Positions 7,831 through 14,433 of a stretch of DNA of 26,900 nt are shown piece after piece. The DNA is from Methanoculleus sp. UBA374 (GTDB lineage Archaea > Halobacteriota > Methanomicrobia > Methanomicrobiales > Methanoculleaceae). A program made the position numbers and the translations under genes. Location of the stretch: positions 1 through 26,900 of the forward strand of contig DAYL01000012.1 of NCBI GenBank assembly GCA_002508705.1, given 5' to 3'. Each line of letters starts with the position of its first letter. The first letter of the stretch is position 1. The notes below the pieces were generated by a model. It did no database searches and was not told the DNA's origin. It saw only the letters and a list, made by a program, of their open reading frames with translations.

Positions 7831-8178
7831 ATGCCAGCCGGGCATATGGTGCTAGCGACGGTTATCGAGATCGCCGGGCTGGCTCTCGGGACGTTCGGAG
7901 CGCTCTTCATCGTCTACGGGGCGGTAATCGCGATCGTCGAACTCGTGGCGCGGGAGACCCGCATCAGAGAGCGGAGTTACCACGACATCCGGTGGGTGTT
8001 CACCACGCGCATCCTGATCGGCCTCGAGTTCTTCGTCGCCGCCGACGTCTTGAAGACGATCCTTGAGCCGACGCTCCAGGACCTGGCCGTCCTCGGGTCG
8101 CTCGTCGCAATCCGGACCGTCGTGAGTTATTTTCTCGGAAAAGAGGTGAGCGAACTTCCGGAGGACCGAAAGATGTGA
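7831..8178 (+). CDS. DUF1622-family membrane protein
   Basis: This 115-residue integral membrane protein has about three hydrophobic segments: near 7-35 (LATVIEIAGLALGTFGALFIVYGAVIAIVE), near 58-75 (TRILIGLEFFVAADVLKTI) and near 83-103 (DLAVLGSLVAIRTVVSYFLG). The order, the ERSYHDIR loop and the RTVVSYFLGKE end match DUF1622 proteins, whose function is unknown. No ribosome binding site precedes ATG 7831 and a box A lies about 25 nt upstream, so leaderless translation is likely. ATG 7846 is a possible alternative. The gene converges with the Nudix gene, with only 14 bp between their ends. Confidence 0.85.
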   Translation: MPAGHMVLATVIEIAGLALGTFGALFIVYGAVIAIVELVARETRIRERSYHDIRWVFTTRILIGLEFFVAADVLKTILEPTLQDLAVLGSLVAIRTVVSYFLGKEVSELPEDRKM

Positions 8179-8192
8179 GGAAGAGCGGGGGG

Positions 8193-8624
8193 TTACCCGC
8201 GCTTCTGGTTCTGCAACGCCGTGAGGTAGGCGTGCGCCTTGTCGACGACCTTCTTCGAGTTCCCGAAGGTGATCACCCGGAGTGCTTCGTCGTGCGGGAG
8301 CCACCGATAGGCGACGTGCTCGTCCGAGAGCGTCACCTCCTTCTCCGGGGTCTCGATCAGGTAATAAACGACCTCCTTGTAGACCGTCCGCCCCCGGCGC
8401 TGGAAGAAGTAGTGGATCTCTTCCCGGAACCCCGGAATGAACGCTGCACGGGTGATCCCGGTCTCCTCTGCAAGTTCGCGGAGCACGGTCTCTTCCTCGC
8501 TCTCGCCGCGCTTGCCGTGTCCCTTCACCAGGTCCCAGTGCCCGGCCCCATACTGCAGGAGGAGGTACTGGAGGTCCGTATCCCGCCGGAAAACAACCGC
8601 TCCGCACGATCTCTCTCTCGTCAT
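8193..8624 (-). CDS. Nudix hydrolase (diadenosine-tetraphosphatase-like)
   Basis: The 143-residue protein has a perfect Nudix box (Gx5Ex7REUxEExGU) at about residues 35-57: it opens GHGKRGE and closes RELAEETGI. The opening SCGAVVFRRD and the tail WLPHDEA...TFGNSKKVVDKAHAYL resemble bis(5'-nucleosyl)-tetraphosphatases, which clear Ap4A-type dinucleotides. The substrate is inferred. Start ATG 8624 overlaps the stop of the upstream glycosylase gene by 4 bp (ATGA), so the two are translationally coupled. A much longer frame upstream of this ATG is a shadow of the glycosylase gene. Confidence 0.9.
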   Translation of the reverse strand: MTRERSCGAVVFRRDTDLQYLLLQYGAGHWDLVKGHGKRGESEEETVLRELAEETGITRAAFIPGFREEIHYFFQRRGRTVYKEVVYYLIETPEKEVTLSDEHVAYRWLPHDEALRVITFGNSKKVVDKAHAYLTALQNQKRG

Positions 8625-9220
8625 TGTCCTTTCAGTCCTGTATCGCGGGCCCCCCGGCCTTCCGCAAGTTCGCGCCCGGCGACCCGGAAATCCTCTTCCA
8701 GGGCCTCCCGGTATGCCGGGTTGTAGAGCGCGGCGGCGGGGTGGAGGGTGGGGATGAGGCGGACCGGGTGACCGAAGAGGACCGCCGGGTAGACGGTCCC
8801 CCGGATCTCCGTGATCCGGTCGAACTCCACGGGCAGGAAGGAGAGGATATACCTGCTCGAGTGCCGGCCCAGCATCACGATCACCTTCGGCCCGACGATC
8901 CGGATCTGCTCCTCGAGGTAGGGGGTGCAGGCCCGGATCTCCTCGTCCTCTGGGTCGCGGTTTCCGGGAGGCCGGTGCTTGACGATGTTGGCGATGAAGA
9001 CATCGTCCCGCGAGAGGCCGATCCCGGAAAGGAGACACTCGAGGAGTTTTCCCGCCCGTCCCACAAACGGCCTCCCGGTGAGGTCTTCCTGCTTCCCCGG
9101 CGCTTCGCCGATGAGCATGAGGTCGGCCCCGACTGCCCCCTCGCCCGGGACCGCGTGATGCGCGTCCTCAAAGAGGGGACACTTCCGGCACTCGCCGATA
9201 ACGGCGGCAAGCCTCTCCAT
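8621..9220 (-). CDS. Uracil-DNA glycosylase, family 4 type (Fe-S)
   Basis: The product is 199 residues from ATG 9220. It removes uracil from DNA to start base-excision repair. The motifs are GEAPGKQED (about 38-46), GRPFVGRAGKLLE, VFIANIVKHRPPGNRDP (about 74-90), PKVIVMLG, and HPAAALYNP near 160. Family 4 enzymes bind a [4Fe-4S] cluster through four cysteines. Here CRKC (C11, C14) and C98 are present, but the residue usually cysteine in VKCRPP is H82. The frame is open to TTG 9256 and ATG 9250, but ATG 9220 has GAGAGGT four bases upstream and fits the family start. A TTATAC element near 9272-9277 (minus) would give a ~30-nt leader. Confidence 0.88.
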   Translation of the reverse strand: MERLAAVIGECRKCPLFEDAHHAVPGEGAVGADLMLIGEAPGKQEDLTGRPFVGRAGKLLECLLSGIGLSRDDVFIANIVKHRPPGNRDPEDEEIRACTPYLEEQIRIVGPKVIVMLGRHSSRYILSFLPVEFDRITEIRGTVYPAVLFGHPVRLIPTLHPAAALYNPAYREALEEDFRVAGRELAEGRGARDTGLKGQ

Positions 9221-9335
9221 CGCTACCTCTCTTCCCGTTTCCTCTACCATGCCCAACTATTGACGATAACGCGTATAACCTTCTTATGCATTGTGTTTTG
9301 CGGACGGCGGCATGCACGGCACGCCGCAGGCAGCG

Positions 9336-9468
9336 GCACCATTTTTACGCCCATGGAGACCTATTTTGAGTGAAGAAGCGATCTGAAAGGCCCGACATGT
9401 AACTTCCCGGCACAGAAAAGGTATATAGAAGAACGCCTGAGCTCTCCATCGTGGATAGTGAAAATCTG
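9336..9468. repeat. Repeat A, copy 1 (promoter-like, ~130 bp)
   Basis: This stretch matches 13104-13234 at roughly 85% by eye. It includes long identical runs such as CACAGAAAAGGTATATAGAA and GAACGCCTGAGCTCTCCATC. GGTATATAG (9420-9428) looks like box A, so the repeat is probably a promoter plus the start of a leader. No conserved reading frame was seen. It is separated from repeat B copy 1 by about 460 bp of gene debris. In the second copy the separation is about 60 bp. Confidence 0.75.
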
Positions 9469-9925
9469 TAACGAAACGACAATCCTCTATCTTTACCCGT
9501 CATACGCGATCATCGACATGGGAGGGATACTTGACTGCCCCTCACCCGGTTGTGACAACCGTCTCCATGCTGTACGTCTTGGGGATTACGGTCGGGAGAG
9601 CCGAAGCGACGGCGCAGGCCCTCGGACAGCATCGGTCTCCCTCCCCGGCAGCAGCGAGTGGCGCATCATCCTTTACCGTATCTCCGGGAATGCTTGCCGA
9701 ACAAGAGTTGGTGTCTCCACTATGAACCTGGTTCTCTCCTCCGCCTCCATCCCGGGAGACGTGATCTCCCCGGTCACTTTCGAAGATATCCCGGGTACGT
9801 GTCCGGAAATGTGACAGAAAAAATAAATAAATCGACGTCTATCTCATGGTGTGGGCGCCTCGATGATGCGTCTGCAAAAGTTCGTGGGGTCCCTCCATCC
9901 CCGGTTGCCGCCCCGGATGATAGAA
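9469..9925 (+). pseudogene. Gene debris between the repeats, including a lipoprotein 3' fragment
   Basis: The first ~40 bases (9470-9510) match the 3' end of the lipoprotein gene at 14199-14240 with about six mismatches and in the same frame: NETTILYLYPSY here, NETAIIYLYPSY there. A GTG at 9458 inside repeat A reads into this piece and stays open to TGA 9812-9814, giving a chimeric frame with no recognisable domain after the fragment. A second frame (9531-9725) is also open. Neither has convincing codon use or a ribosome site. The rest, to 9925, shows no gene. The segment is read as leftover pieces of exported-protein genes. Confidence 0.5.
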
Positions 9926-10048
9926 CCCCGCATGCCCGGAGGCTAATGAGATGTACGCATTCCGTGTACTTAACACGTGTGCCTCTCCTGCCTCCGGTAA
10001 ACGAAGAAGGAGTTGAAACACATGAAAAGAAAAACTGGAATTCGGGCA
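9926..10048. repeat. Repeat B, copy 1 (leader and start of the secreted-protein gene)
   Basis: This matches 13294-13415 closely, including GCATGCCCGGAGG, ATGTACGCATTCC, TGTGCCTCTCCTGCCTCCGG, the GGAGTTG ribosome site and the first nine or ten codons of the gene. Conservation of the untranslated part is as strong as that of the codons, so the leader may carry a regulatory element. It contains an imperfect inverted pair, CCGGAGG ... CCTCCGG. Confidence 0.75.
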
Positions 10049-11182
10049 TTCTCCCTGCTCCTGGCACTGCTGCTGGTGAGCGTGGGGGTTGTGCCGGCGG
10101 TGGTATTTGATGAGAGGGATGAAGAATTATTTTCCCTTTCCTTTGAGGAAGGAAATACTGTAAATCTTAATGGCATGAAATTACCTGAACTTCAGACAGA
10201 TTACTCACAAGAGCAAGTGATCATAACCGCTGAACTGAGTCCGGTGGAAAGTTCTGGTACCTCTGATCTGACAATTCATGAAATCCCTTCCGGCTCGATT
10301 ATCTATCACACAATGGACGGTATTACGCGGGTTTACAGCTCAGATGGAAAGCAAATTTTATCTGCAGTCGATTCTATGGCTAAAAGGGTAGCCACACCTC
10401 GTGGCTTTAGACCTGCAACATTTGTCTCTCAGGTCCCCTCTGGATCGCACGTGATCCACCAAGACGATGTTACGTATGTCTTCCATAATGGTGATTTAAT
10501 TCTGACCGTGTTGAGTGATCAGCCGCGTGAGTATAACGAAAGTCTTCAGAGGAACGAGTATATGGATGTAGGTGGTTTCAATGGATGGATCGAATATGCG
10601 TACAAGAATGTTCCACAGATAACGCAATTTGATGCCTACTGGAAAACTCCAACGTGCCCCCCGTCCTCTGAATTCGCGGAACCGGTATTTTTGTTTAATG
10701 GGATCCGTACACCCGATGAAACTGCAATAGTACAGCCAGTATTAGAATATAACCAGCCGATTACCGGCCAGTACTGGACGGGATGTTGCTGGACATTAAA
10801 AGATGGCATGCAGGACATTCATAGCGATCGAATCACCATTTCCACAGGAGATACGCTAAAAGGGGAACTTCACTGGAGTAGCACCTCCGGTCAGTGGTAT
10901 ATCCAGATATCCGATATTACTACAGGTGAGGCGATGTCTCTATGGTCGGATTATGTTCCTACTACAAACGTTCAGGTTGATGTGACTTTGGAAGGATGGA
11001 ATATTGATGGCAATTCAGATGTTCCAGGAGATACAAGGTTTTATGACATGGTTTATAAAAACAATGGAAACTCGATATCTGTAAATCTGTATCGATATAT
11101 CGCATCGAGTGCACCGTTAACTGGGCTGAATGTCGAATTCATCTCCAATCCGACTGAAGTAGTATTGCACACCGCGAATTAA
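10022..11182 (+). CDS. Secreted beta-rich protein of unknown function, AT-rich
   Basis: The product is 386 residues from ATG 10022, which has GGAG 9 nt upstream. A TTG at 10013 is in frame but overlaps the ribosome site. Residues 1-27 form a signal peptide (KRK, then FSLLLALLLVSVGVVPAVV). Two copies of a short module follow: IPSGSIIYHTMDGITRVYSS (88-107) and VPSGSHVIHQDDVTYVFHNG (138-157). Residues about 185-320 (WIEYAYKN ... FDAYWKTP ... VFLFNGI ... IVQPVLEY ... YWTGCCW ... GELHW) resemble an uncharacterised extracellular beta-sandwich domain seen in lectin- or protease-like secreted proteins. That match is from memory and is uncertain. The C-terminus (LEGWNIDGNSDVP ... FYDMVY ... NPTEVVLHTAN) recurs in the truncated gene at 13388. 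GC sampled by hand is about 27-47%, against roughly 60-65% in neighbours, suggesting transfer. Confidence 0.75.
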   Translation: MKRKTGIRAFSLLLALLLVSVGVVPAVVFDERDEELFSLSFEEGNTVNLNGMKLPELQTDYSQEQVIITAELSPVESSGTSDLTIHEIPSGSIIYHTMDGITRVYSSDGKQILSAVDSMAKRVATPRGFRPATFVSQVPSGSHVIHQDDVTYVFHNGDLILTVLSDQPREYNESLQRNEYMDVGGFNGWIEYAYKNVPQITQFDAYWKTPTCPPSSEFAEPVFLFNGIRTPDETAIVQPVLEYNQPITGQYWTGCCWTLKDGMQDIHSDRITISTGDTLKGELHWSSTSGQWYIQISDITTGEAMSLWSDYVPTTNVQVDVTLEGWNIDGNSDVPGDTRFYDMVYKNNGNSISVNLYRYIASSAPLTGLNVEFISNPTEVVLHTAN

Positions 11183-11211
11183 GGACAAATACGAAAAGAA
11201 GGTTATCAACG

Positions 11212-11808
11212 ATGAACCTGATTCAAAAAAAGGCGCTTCTTGCCGGGATACTGTTCTTCGCGCTCCTGTTGACTCTTGTTTCAGCAGGCTGTTCTCAGAG
11301 GGGAGAGGGATCGAGTGCACCCGTCGTCACGCCGTCGGCCGCACCCTCACCGCAGCCCGGCGATCTCGACGGGATCGTCGCGCGGTACCGGGCATCCTAC
11401 CCCTCCCCGGACAACGGCACCGGTCCCGAACCCGAGCCCTGCGGGACGTATGTAAAGACCGGAGAGTTCGTCGAAGCCGTCGGCGGGCTCTTTGACCTCA
11501 TCCGGGAAGACGCCGCCGTCGGCCGGGTCCTTTCAGACGGGGGCGAGATCGCAGGCGTCGTTGTCGTCTGTCCGCCATCCGCCGCGGCCGAACCGGAGGG
11601 CCCGGGGTGCTACCCCGCGGTCCGCGTCAGGTACGGGGAGGTGACGATCGACTACCTCGTCAACGTCGACTGCATGCGTATCGAGAGGACTTCCGTCGAG
11701 GTTCCGGCCGGATACCTCACGCATACGGTCGATAACGTGACTTACGTCGTCCATGACGGGGACGTGGTGCTCGCCCTTGAAGGTATTGCTCTGCCGGCCT
11801 CCGGGTAA
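11212..11808 (+). CDS. Lipoprotein of unknown function sharing a module with the upstream gene
   Basis: The 198-residue protein has a signal peptide and lipobox (LLTLVSAGC, C27), a Ser/Pro-rich linker to about 52, then a compact domain with cysteines at 77, 120, 133 and 154 that could pair. Near its end VPAGYLTHTVDNVTYVVHDG (164-183) matches the module found twice in the preceding secreted protein. It starts 29 bp after that gene, with AAGGT upstream, so the two are probably co-transcribed. GC is high, unlike its neighbour. Function is unknown. A role as a partner or related cell-surface factor is inference. Confidence 0.75.
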   Translation: MNLIQKKALLAGILFFALLLTLVSAGCSQRGEGSSAPVVTPSAAPSPQPGDLDGIVARYRASYPSPDNGTGPEPEPCGTYVKTGEFVEAVGGLFDLIREDAAVGRVLSDGGEIAGVVVVCPPSAAAEPEGPGCYPAVRVRYGEVTIDYLVNVDCMRIERTSVEVPAGYLTHTVDNVTYVVHDGDVVLALEGIALPASG

Positions 11809-11835
11809 AAATCGGAGGTGTAAGGCGTGGAAATT

Positions 11836-12347
11836 ATGCGCACCAAAAAAGTATGGCCGGTATTGCTGATGCTTCTGCTGGCCGCTTCGGTGCTGCTACC
11901 TATCGTAGGTGCAACTGCAACAACGGGGGAATCGCATTAGCATGGATATCCAAATTTTCCGGAAGAAGATCCGTTGATTCTGGAACTTGCTACGGCAATG
12001 GGGACTACCCCCGAAGGCTCGACGTGGCCCTGGGACATTGATGACGGTATCGATGAAGTGTGCGCGAATCATGGATATTCTTCGATGGATTCAAGCGACG
12101 ATGCCTGGATGACGTTTGATGAGGTAAAAAGTGAGTGGATGCACAGAGGCCCTTTGTTCTCAGCCTGTGGAGCGGCGGCACGCCTATAGGGGGAGATGAA
12201 CCTTACGGTGATCACAGCGTTGCCTGTGTTGGCTACCACGACTATACGGAGGACTGGGTGTCCATACATAACACATGGGATACTCAGATCCGCAACAGAG
12301 TCTATGGGGATTGGTTGGGTGCCATGGCTACCTGGGTGAGACCCTGA
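11836..12347 (+). pseudogene. Broken secreted C39-like cysteine-protease gene
   Basis: A signal peptide (MRTKKVWPVLLMLLLAASVL...PIVGA) begins at ATG 11836. The frame then meets TAG at 11938-11940 and continues in the same frame with HGYPNFPEEDPLILELATAM, STWPWDIDDGIDEVCANHGY and MTFDEVKSE. Near 12135 a one-base loss shifts it into the frame reading DAQRPFVLSLWSGG, YGDHSVACVGYHDY and VSIHNTWD, ending at 12345-12347. The second half carries the catalytic His (GDHSV) and Asp/Asn (HNTWD) pattern of papain-like C39 family proteins. The part with the catalytic Cys (usually CxPTxxxM before the HGYP helix) is missing. An amber stop, a frameshift and an internal deletion together indicate decay. Family assignment is by pattern. 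Confidence 0.7.
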
Positions 12348-12375
12348 CCTCCCCCCTTTATCACGGAGAGATCCG

Positions 12376-13065
12376 ATGGAATTCCTGGAAACCGACAGAA
12401 CCGGCAAAATTGCACTCGTTCTCCTCCTGATAGCCGTCGGTGCTTCCGGCGCCCTTCTGCTTTTCGACCTTCTCATGATCGGTCCCGGGTATCCTCCCCC
12501 CGAAGCTCTGCAGAAATGGTATATCCCGGAGCCCCGGTATGAGTACGCGGAAAACGGCTCAGTCGTCGTGAATAGAACGATCGAGGGGGATATCGTCCTG
12601 ATCGACGATATTGAAGAAGGATGCCCGTCCCCGTTTCCGGATCTCTCCCGGTACTGCAGTCATGCCGTGTACCTTGATACCGGAACGGATGATCGGTACC
12701 TGGTCGTCAACTGGTACTTCGACGAGAGTGCGGATCTCCTGCAGGCGGAGGAGGATCTCTGCAGTCATCTTCAGTCGTCAGGGAACGTCGCTTCCGCTGA
12801 GTTGATCCTCCCTCGAGAGACCGACGGATCACCGGACGGGTCGATCATTAGTCCCATTTCCGTAACAAAGTTCGAGAGCGAAGCATTATCCGGCTATTTC
12901 ACCGTTGTCGAGAAGCCGCTATCCCCGGGACACGATGACTACTTCATCGTTTACTACGGAGTTTTCGGACCGGCCGTTCTTCCGGAGCAAACGGCAACTC
13001 TCGAAGATCTTATGCTCCGGAGTTACTCGCTCGACGGCGCAAGGCCGCTCGCACCCTGCACGTAG
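12376..13065 (+). CDS. Membrane-anchored protein of unknown function
   Basis: The product is 229 residues with CGGAGAG upstream of ATG 12376. A single membrane helix at about 12-36 (IALVLLLIAVGASGALLLFDLLMIG) follows a short basic N-terminus, so the rest is probably outside the cell. The external part has cysteines at about 79, 88, 123 and 228, and the two central ones could pair. No family was recognised. Codon use is intermediate. It lies 28 bp after the broken protease gene and just before repeat A copy 2. Confidence 0.7.
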   Translation: MEFLETDRTGKIALVLLLIAVGASGALLLFDLLMIGPGYPPPEALQKWYIPEPRYEYAENGSVVVNRTIEGDIVLIDDIEEGCPSPFPDLSRYCSHAVYLDTGTDDRYLVVNWYFDESADLLQAEEDLCSHLQSSGNVASAELILPRETDGSPDGSIISPISVTKFESEALSGYFTVVEKPLSPGHDDYFIVYYGVFGPAVLPEQTATLEDLMLRSYSLDGARPLAPCT

Positions 13066-13103
13066 AGGGACGCCTGCCTTATGTTTTTCACCGTTCGGCG
13101 CGG

Positions 13104-13234
13104 CGCCATTTTCACGCCCATGGATGCCTGTTTTGGGTGAGGAAGCGATCCGGAAGGCCCGACATTTAGCTTCCCAGCACAGAAAAGGTATATAGAAGAA
13201 CGCCTGAGCTCTCCATCGTGGATATCGAAAATCG
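13104..13234. repeat. Repeat A, copy 2
   Basis: This is the partner of 9336-9468, with box A-like GGTATATAG at 13187-13195. Here the repeat is only ~60 bp from repeat B, probably the original arrangement of promoter followed by leader and gene. The intervening 13235-13293 has no match in copy 1. Confidence 0.75.
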
Positions 13235-13293
13235 GTATTCCGACATGCGCGGGGGTCCACCCGCGAGGTAGCGAGCCCGAATGGGTGAACGTC

Positions 13294-13415
13294 CCGCATG
13301 CCCGGAGGCAACGGGAATGTACGCATTCCAGGTACTTAACATGTGTGCCTCTCCTGCCTCCGGGGACTGAAAATGGAGTTGGAACGCGTGAAAGGAAAAA
13401 CTGGAATGCGGGCAT
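13294..13415. repeat. Repeat B, copy 2
   Basis: This is the partner of 9926-10048. It covers the leader, the GGAGTTGG ribosome site and the first codons (MKGKTGMRA) of the truncated paralogue. Similarity stops at about codon 10, which marks the left edge of the internal deletion. Confidence 0.75.
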
Positions 13416-13666
13416 CGAACTGCATACAACCACAGCCGGGGTGCCTCGTCGCCTGTGCCCTTGAAGGCTGGCATATCGACGACAACAACGATGTGCCAAG
13501 CGATACGCTCTTCTACGACATGGAATACAGGAGTTATGGAACGCCCATGAGCATCAGCCTGGAGCCATGGTATTCGACCGAGGTTCCCTCCGAGATCGTG
13601 CGGTACTGCCAGGTGGAGATCATCCAGAACCCATCACGGGTTCGGCTCAATACTTTCAATTGGTAG
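13388..13666 (+). pseudogene. Internally deleted paralogue of the secreted protein at 10022
   Basis: From GTG 13388 (same GGAG spacing as the intact gene) the frame gives 92 residues. The first nine (MKGKTGMRA) equal the signal-peptide start of the gene at 10022. About 15 unmatched residues follow, and then LEGWHIDDNNDVPSDTLFYD ... NPSRVRLNTFNW matches the last ~64 residues of that protein. Roughly 310 internal residues, including most of the signal peptide, both modules and the beta domain, are gone. The remaining frame is open, but the product cannot be secreted. Its GC is clearly higher than the intact copy, so the two diverged before the deletion or come from different donors. Confidence 0.75.
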
Positions 13667-13673
13667 TGACAGG

Positions 13674-14249
13674 ATGAAACAGACCCCCTTTCTCCTTTTT
13701 GCGCTGGCTTTCCTCGTGTTCGGCGCCGGGTGCACCGACCCGGCGGAGACCGGTATGCCGGAAAATGTCACGCCTACCCCGGCGGTCCTTCACTACGAGC
13801 GGGGGGACATCGTGATCCCGATCAACACTTCCGCGATCCCGGTGAGAAACTTCGACGCCAACGTCACGGAGGTGATCGTGATCGTCCTCACCGACCGGCG
13901 GGCCGGGGTCCTGCTTGAAAACGGCTGGAACATCACCTCGGTCAGGACGGGCTTTGGTATGTACTCGGTCGACCCGGCCAGGACCTATGTCGACGTGGAG
14001 TTCCGGAGCGATGAAGAGTCGCCGTCGTTCTTCATCGAAGTGGACGAAGGGGAGAAGCAGACCGGCAAAGGGCGCTGCAACGTTCCGTTCTGGTGGGATG
14101 GACGAGGCCCCTATCCTGAGGACTACCACCAGAACCAGAACATGAGCACGAACCAGTATTATGTCTTTGATCACCGCAACGAGAGAGTGACGATGGTCTA
14201 CAACGAAACGGCAATCATCTACCTCTACCCCTCATACGGGGTGGAGTGA
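13674..14249 (+). CDS. Lipoprotein of unknown function
   Basis: The 191-residue protein has a lipobox (LVFGAGC, C20) after a hydrophobic core, then a Thr/Pro linker and a beta-rich domain with several N-glycosylation-like sites (NVT, NTS, NIT, NMS, NET). No family was recognised. The start has AGGATGA overlapping and lies 7 bp after the truncated paralogue, so it may share that promoter (repeat A). A fragment of a related 3' end sits at 9470-9510, implying at least one more copy of this gene once existed here. Confidence 0.75.
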   Translation: MKQTPFLLFALAFLVFGAGCTDPAETGMPENVTPTPAVLHYERGDIVIPINTSAIPVRNFDANVTEVIVIVLTDRRAGVLLENGWNITSVRTGFGMYSVDPARTYVDVEFRSDEESPSFFIEVDEGEKQTGKGRCNVPFWWDGRGPYPEDYHQNQNMSTNQYYVFDHRNERVTMVYNETAIIYLYPSYGVE

Positions 14250-14324
14250 TACCATAGAAGGGTCGGGCGACTTGAACCCCGCCGCCGGACCCGGACTCAA
14301 CCATTAATAGCACCGGAGGGGAAC

Positions 14325-14333
14325 ACTATATAG
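14325..14333 (+). promoter_or_regulatory. Box A of the lysS operon
   Basis: ACTATATAG would place the transcript start near 14357 and give a leader of about 75 nt. TGCAGCC (14350-14356) and GGCTGCA (14404-14410) form a 7-bp inverted repeat at the ends of that leader, so the message may fold just before the AAAGGAG ribosome site. Confidence 0.5.
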
Positions 14334-14433
14334 AATTTCCCGAGGAATATGCAGCCGGGCCTCGACGGAACGGCGGCGAACCCTGGATTGGGGCTCGATT
14401 AAAGGCTGCAGGACAAAAGGAGCGGTTTACACA

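Noticed and set aside
11938..11940. In-frame TAG as a possible pyrrolysine codon
   Set aside because: The same gene also has a frameshift and lacks the catalytic-Cys segment, so decay explains the TAG better. No pyrrolysine genes are in the window.
14255..14300. GGTTCAAGTC on minus resembling a tRNA T-loop after the lipoprotein gene
   Set aside because: Only three of five T-stem pairs form and no acceptor or D arm could be found.
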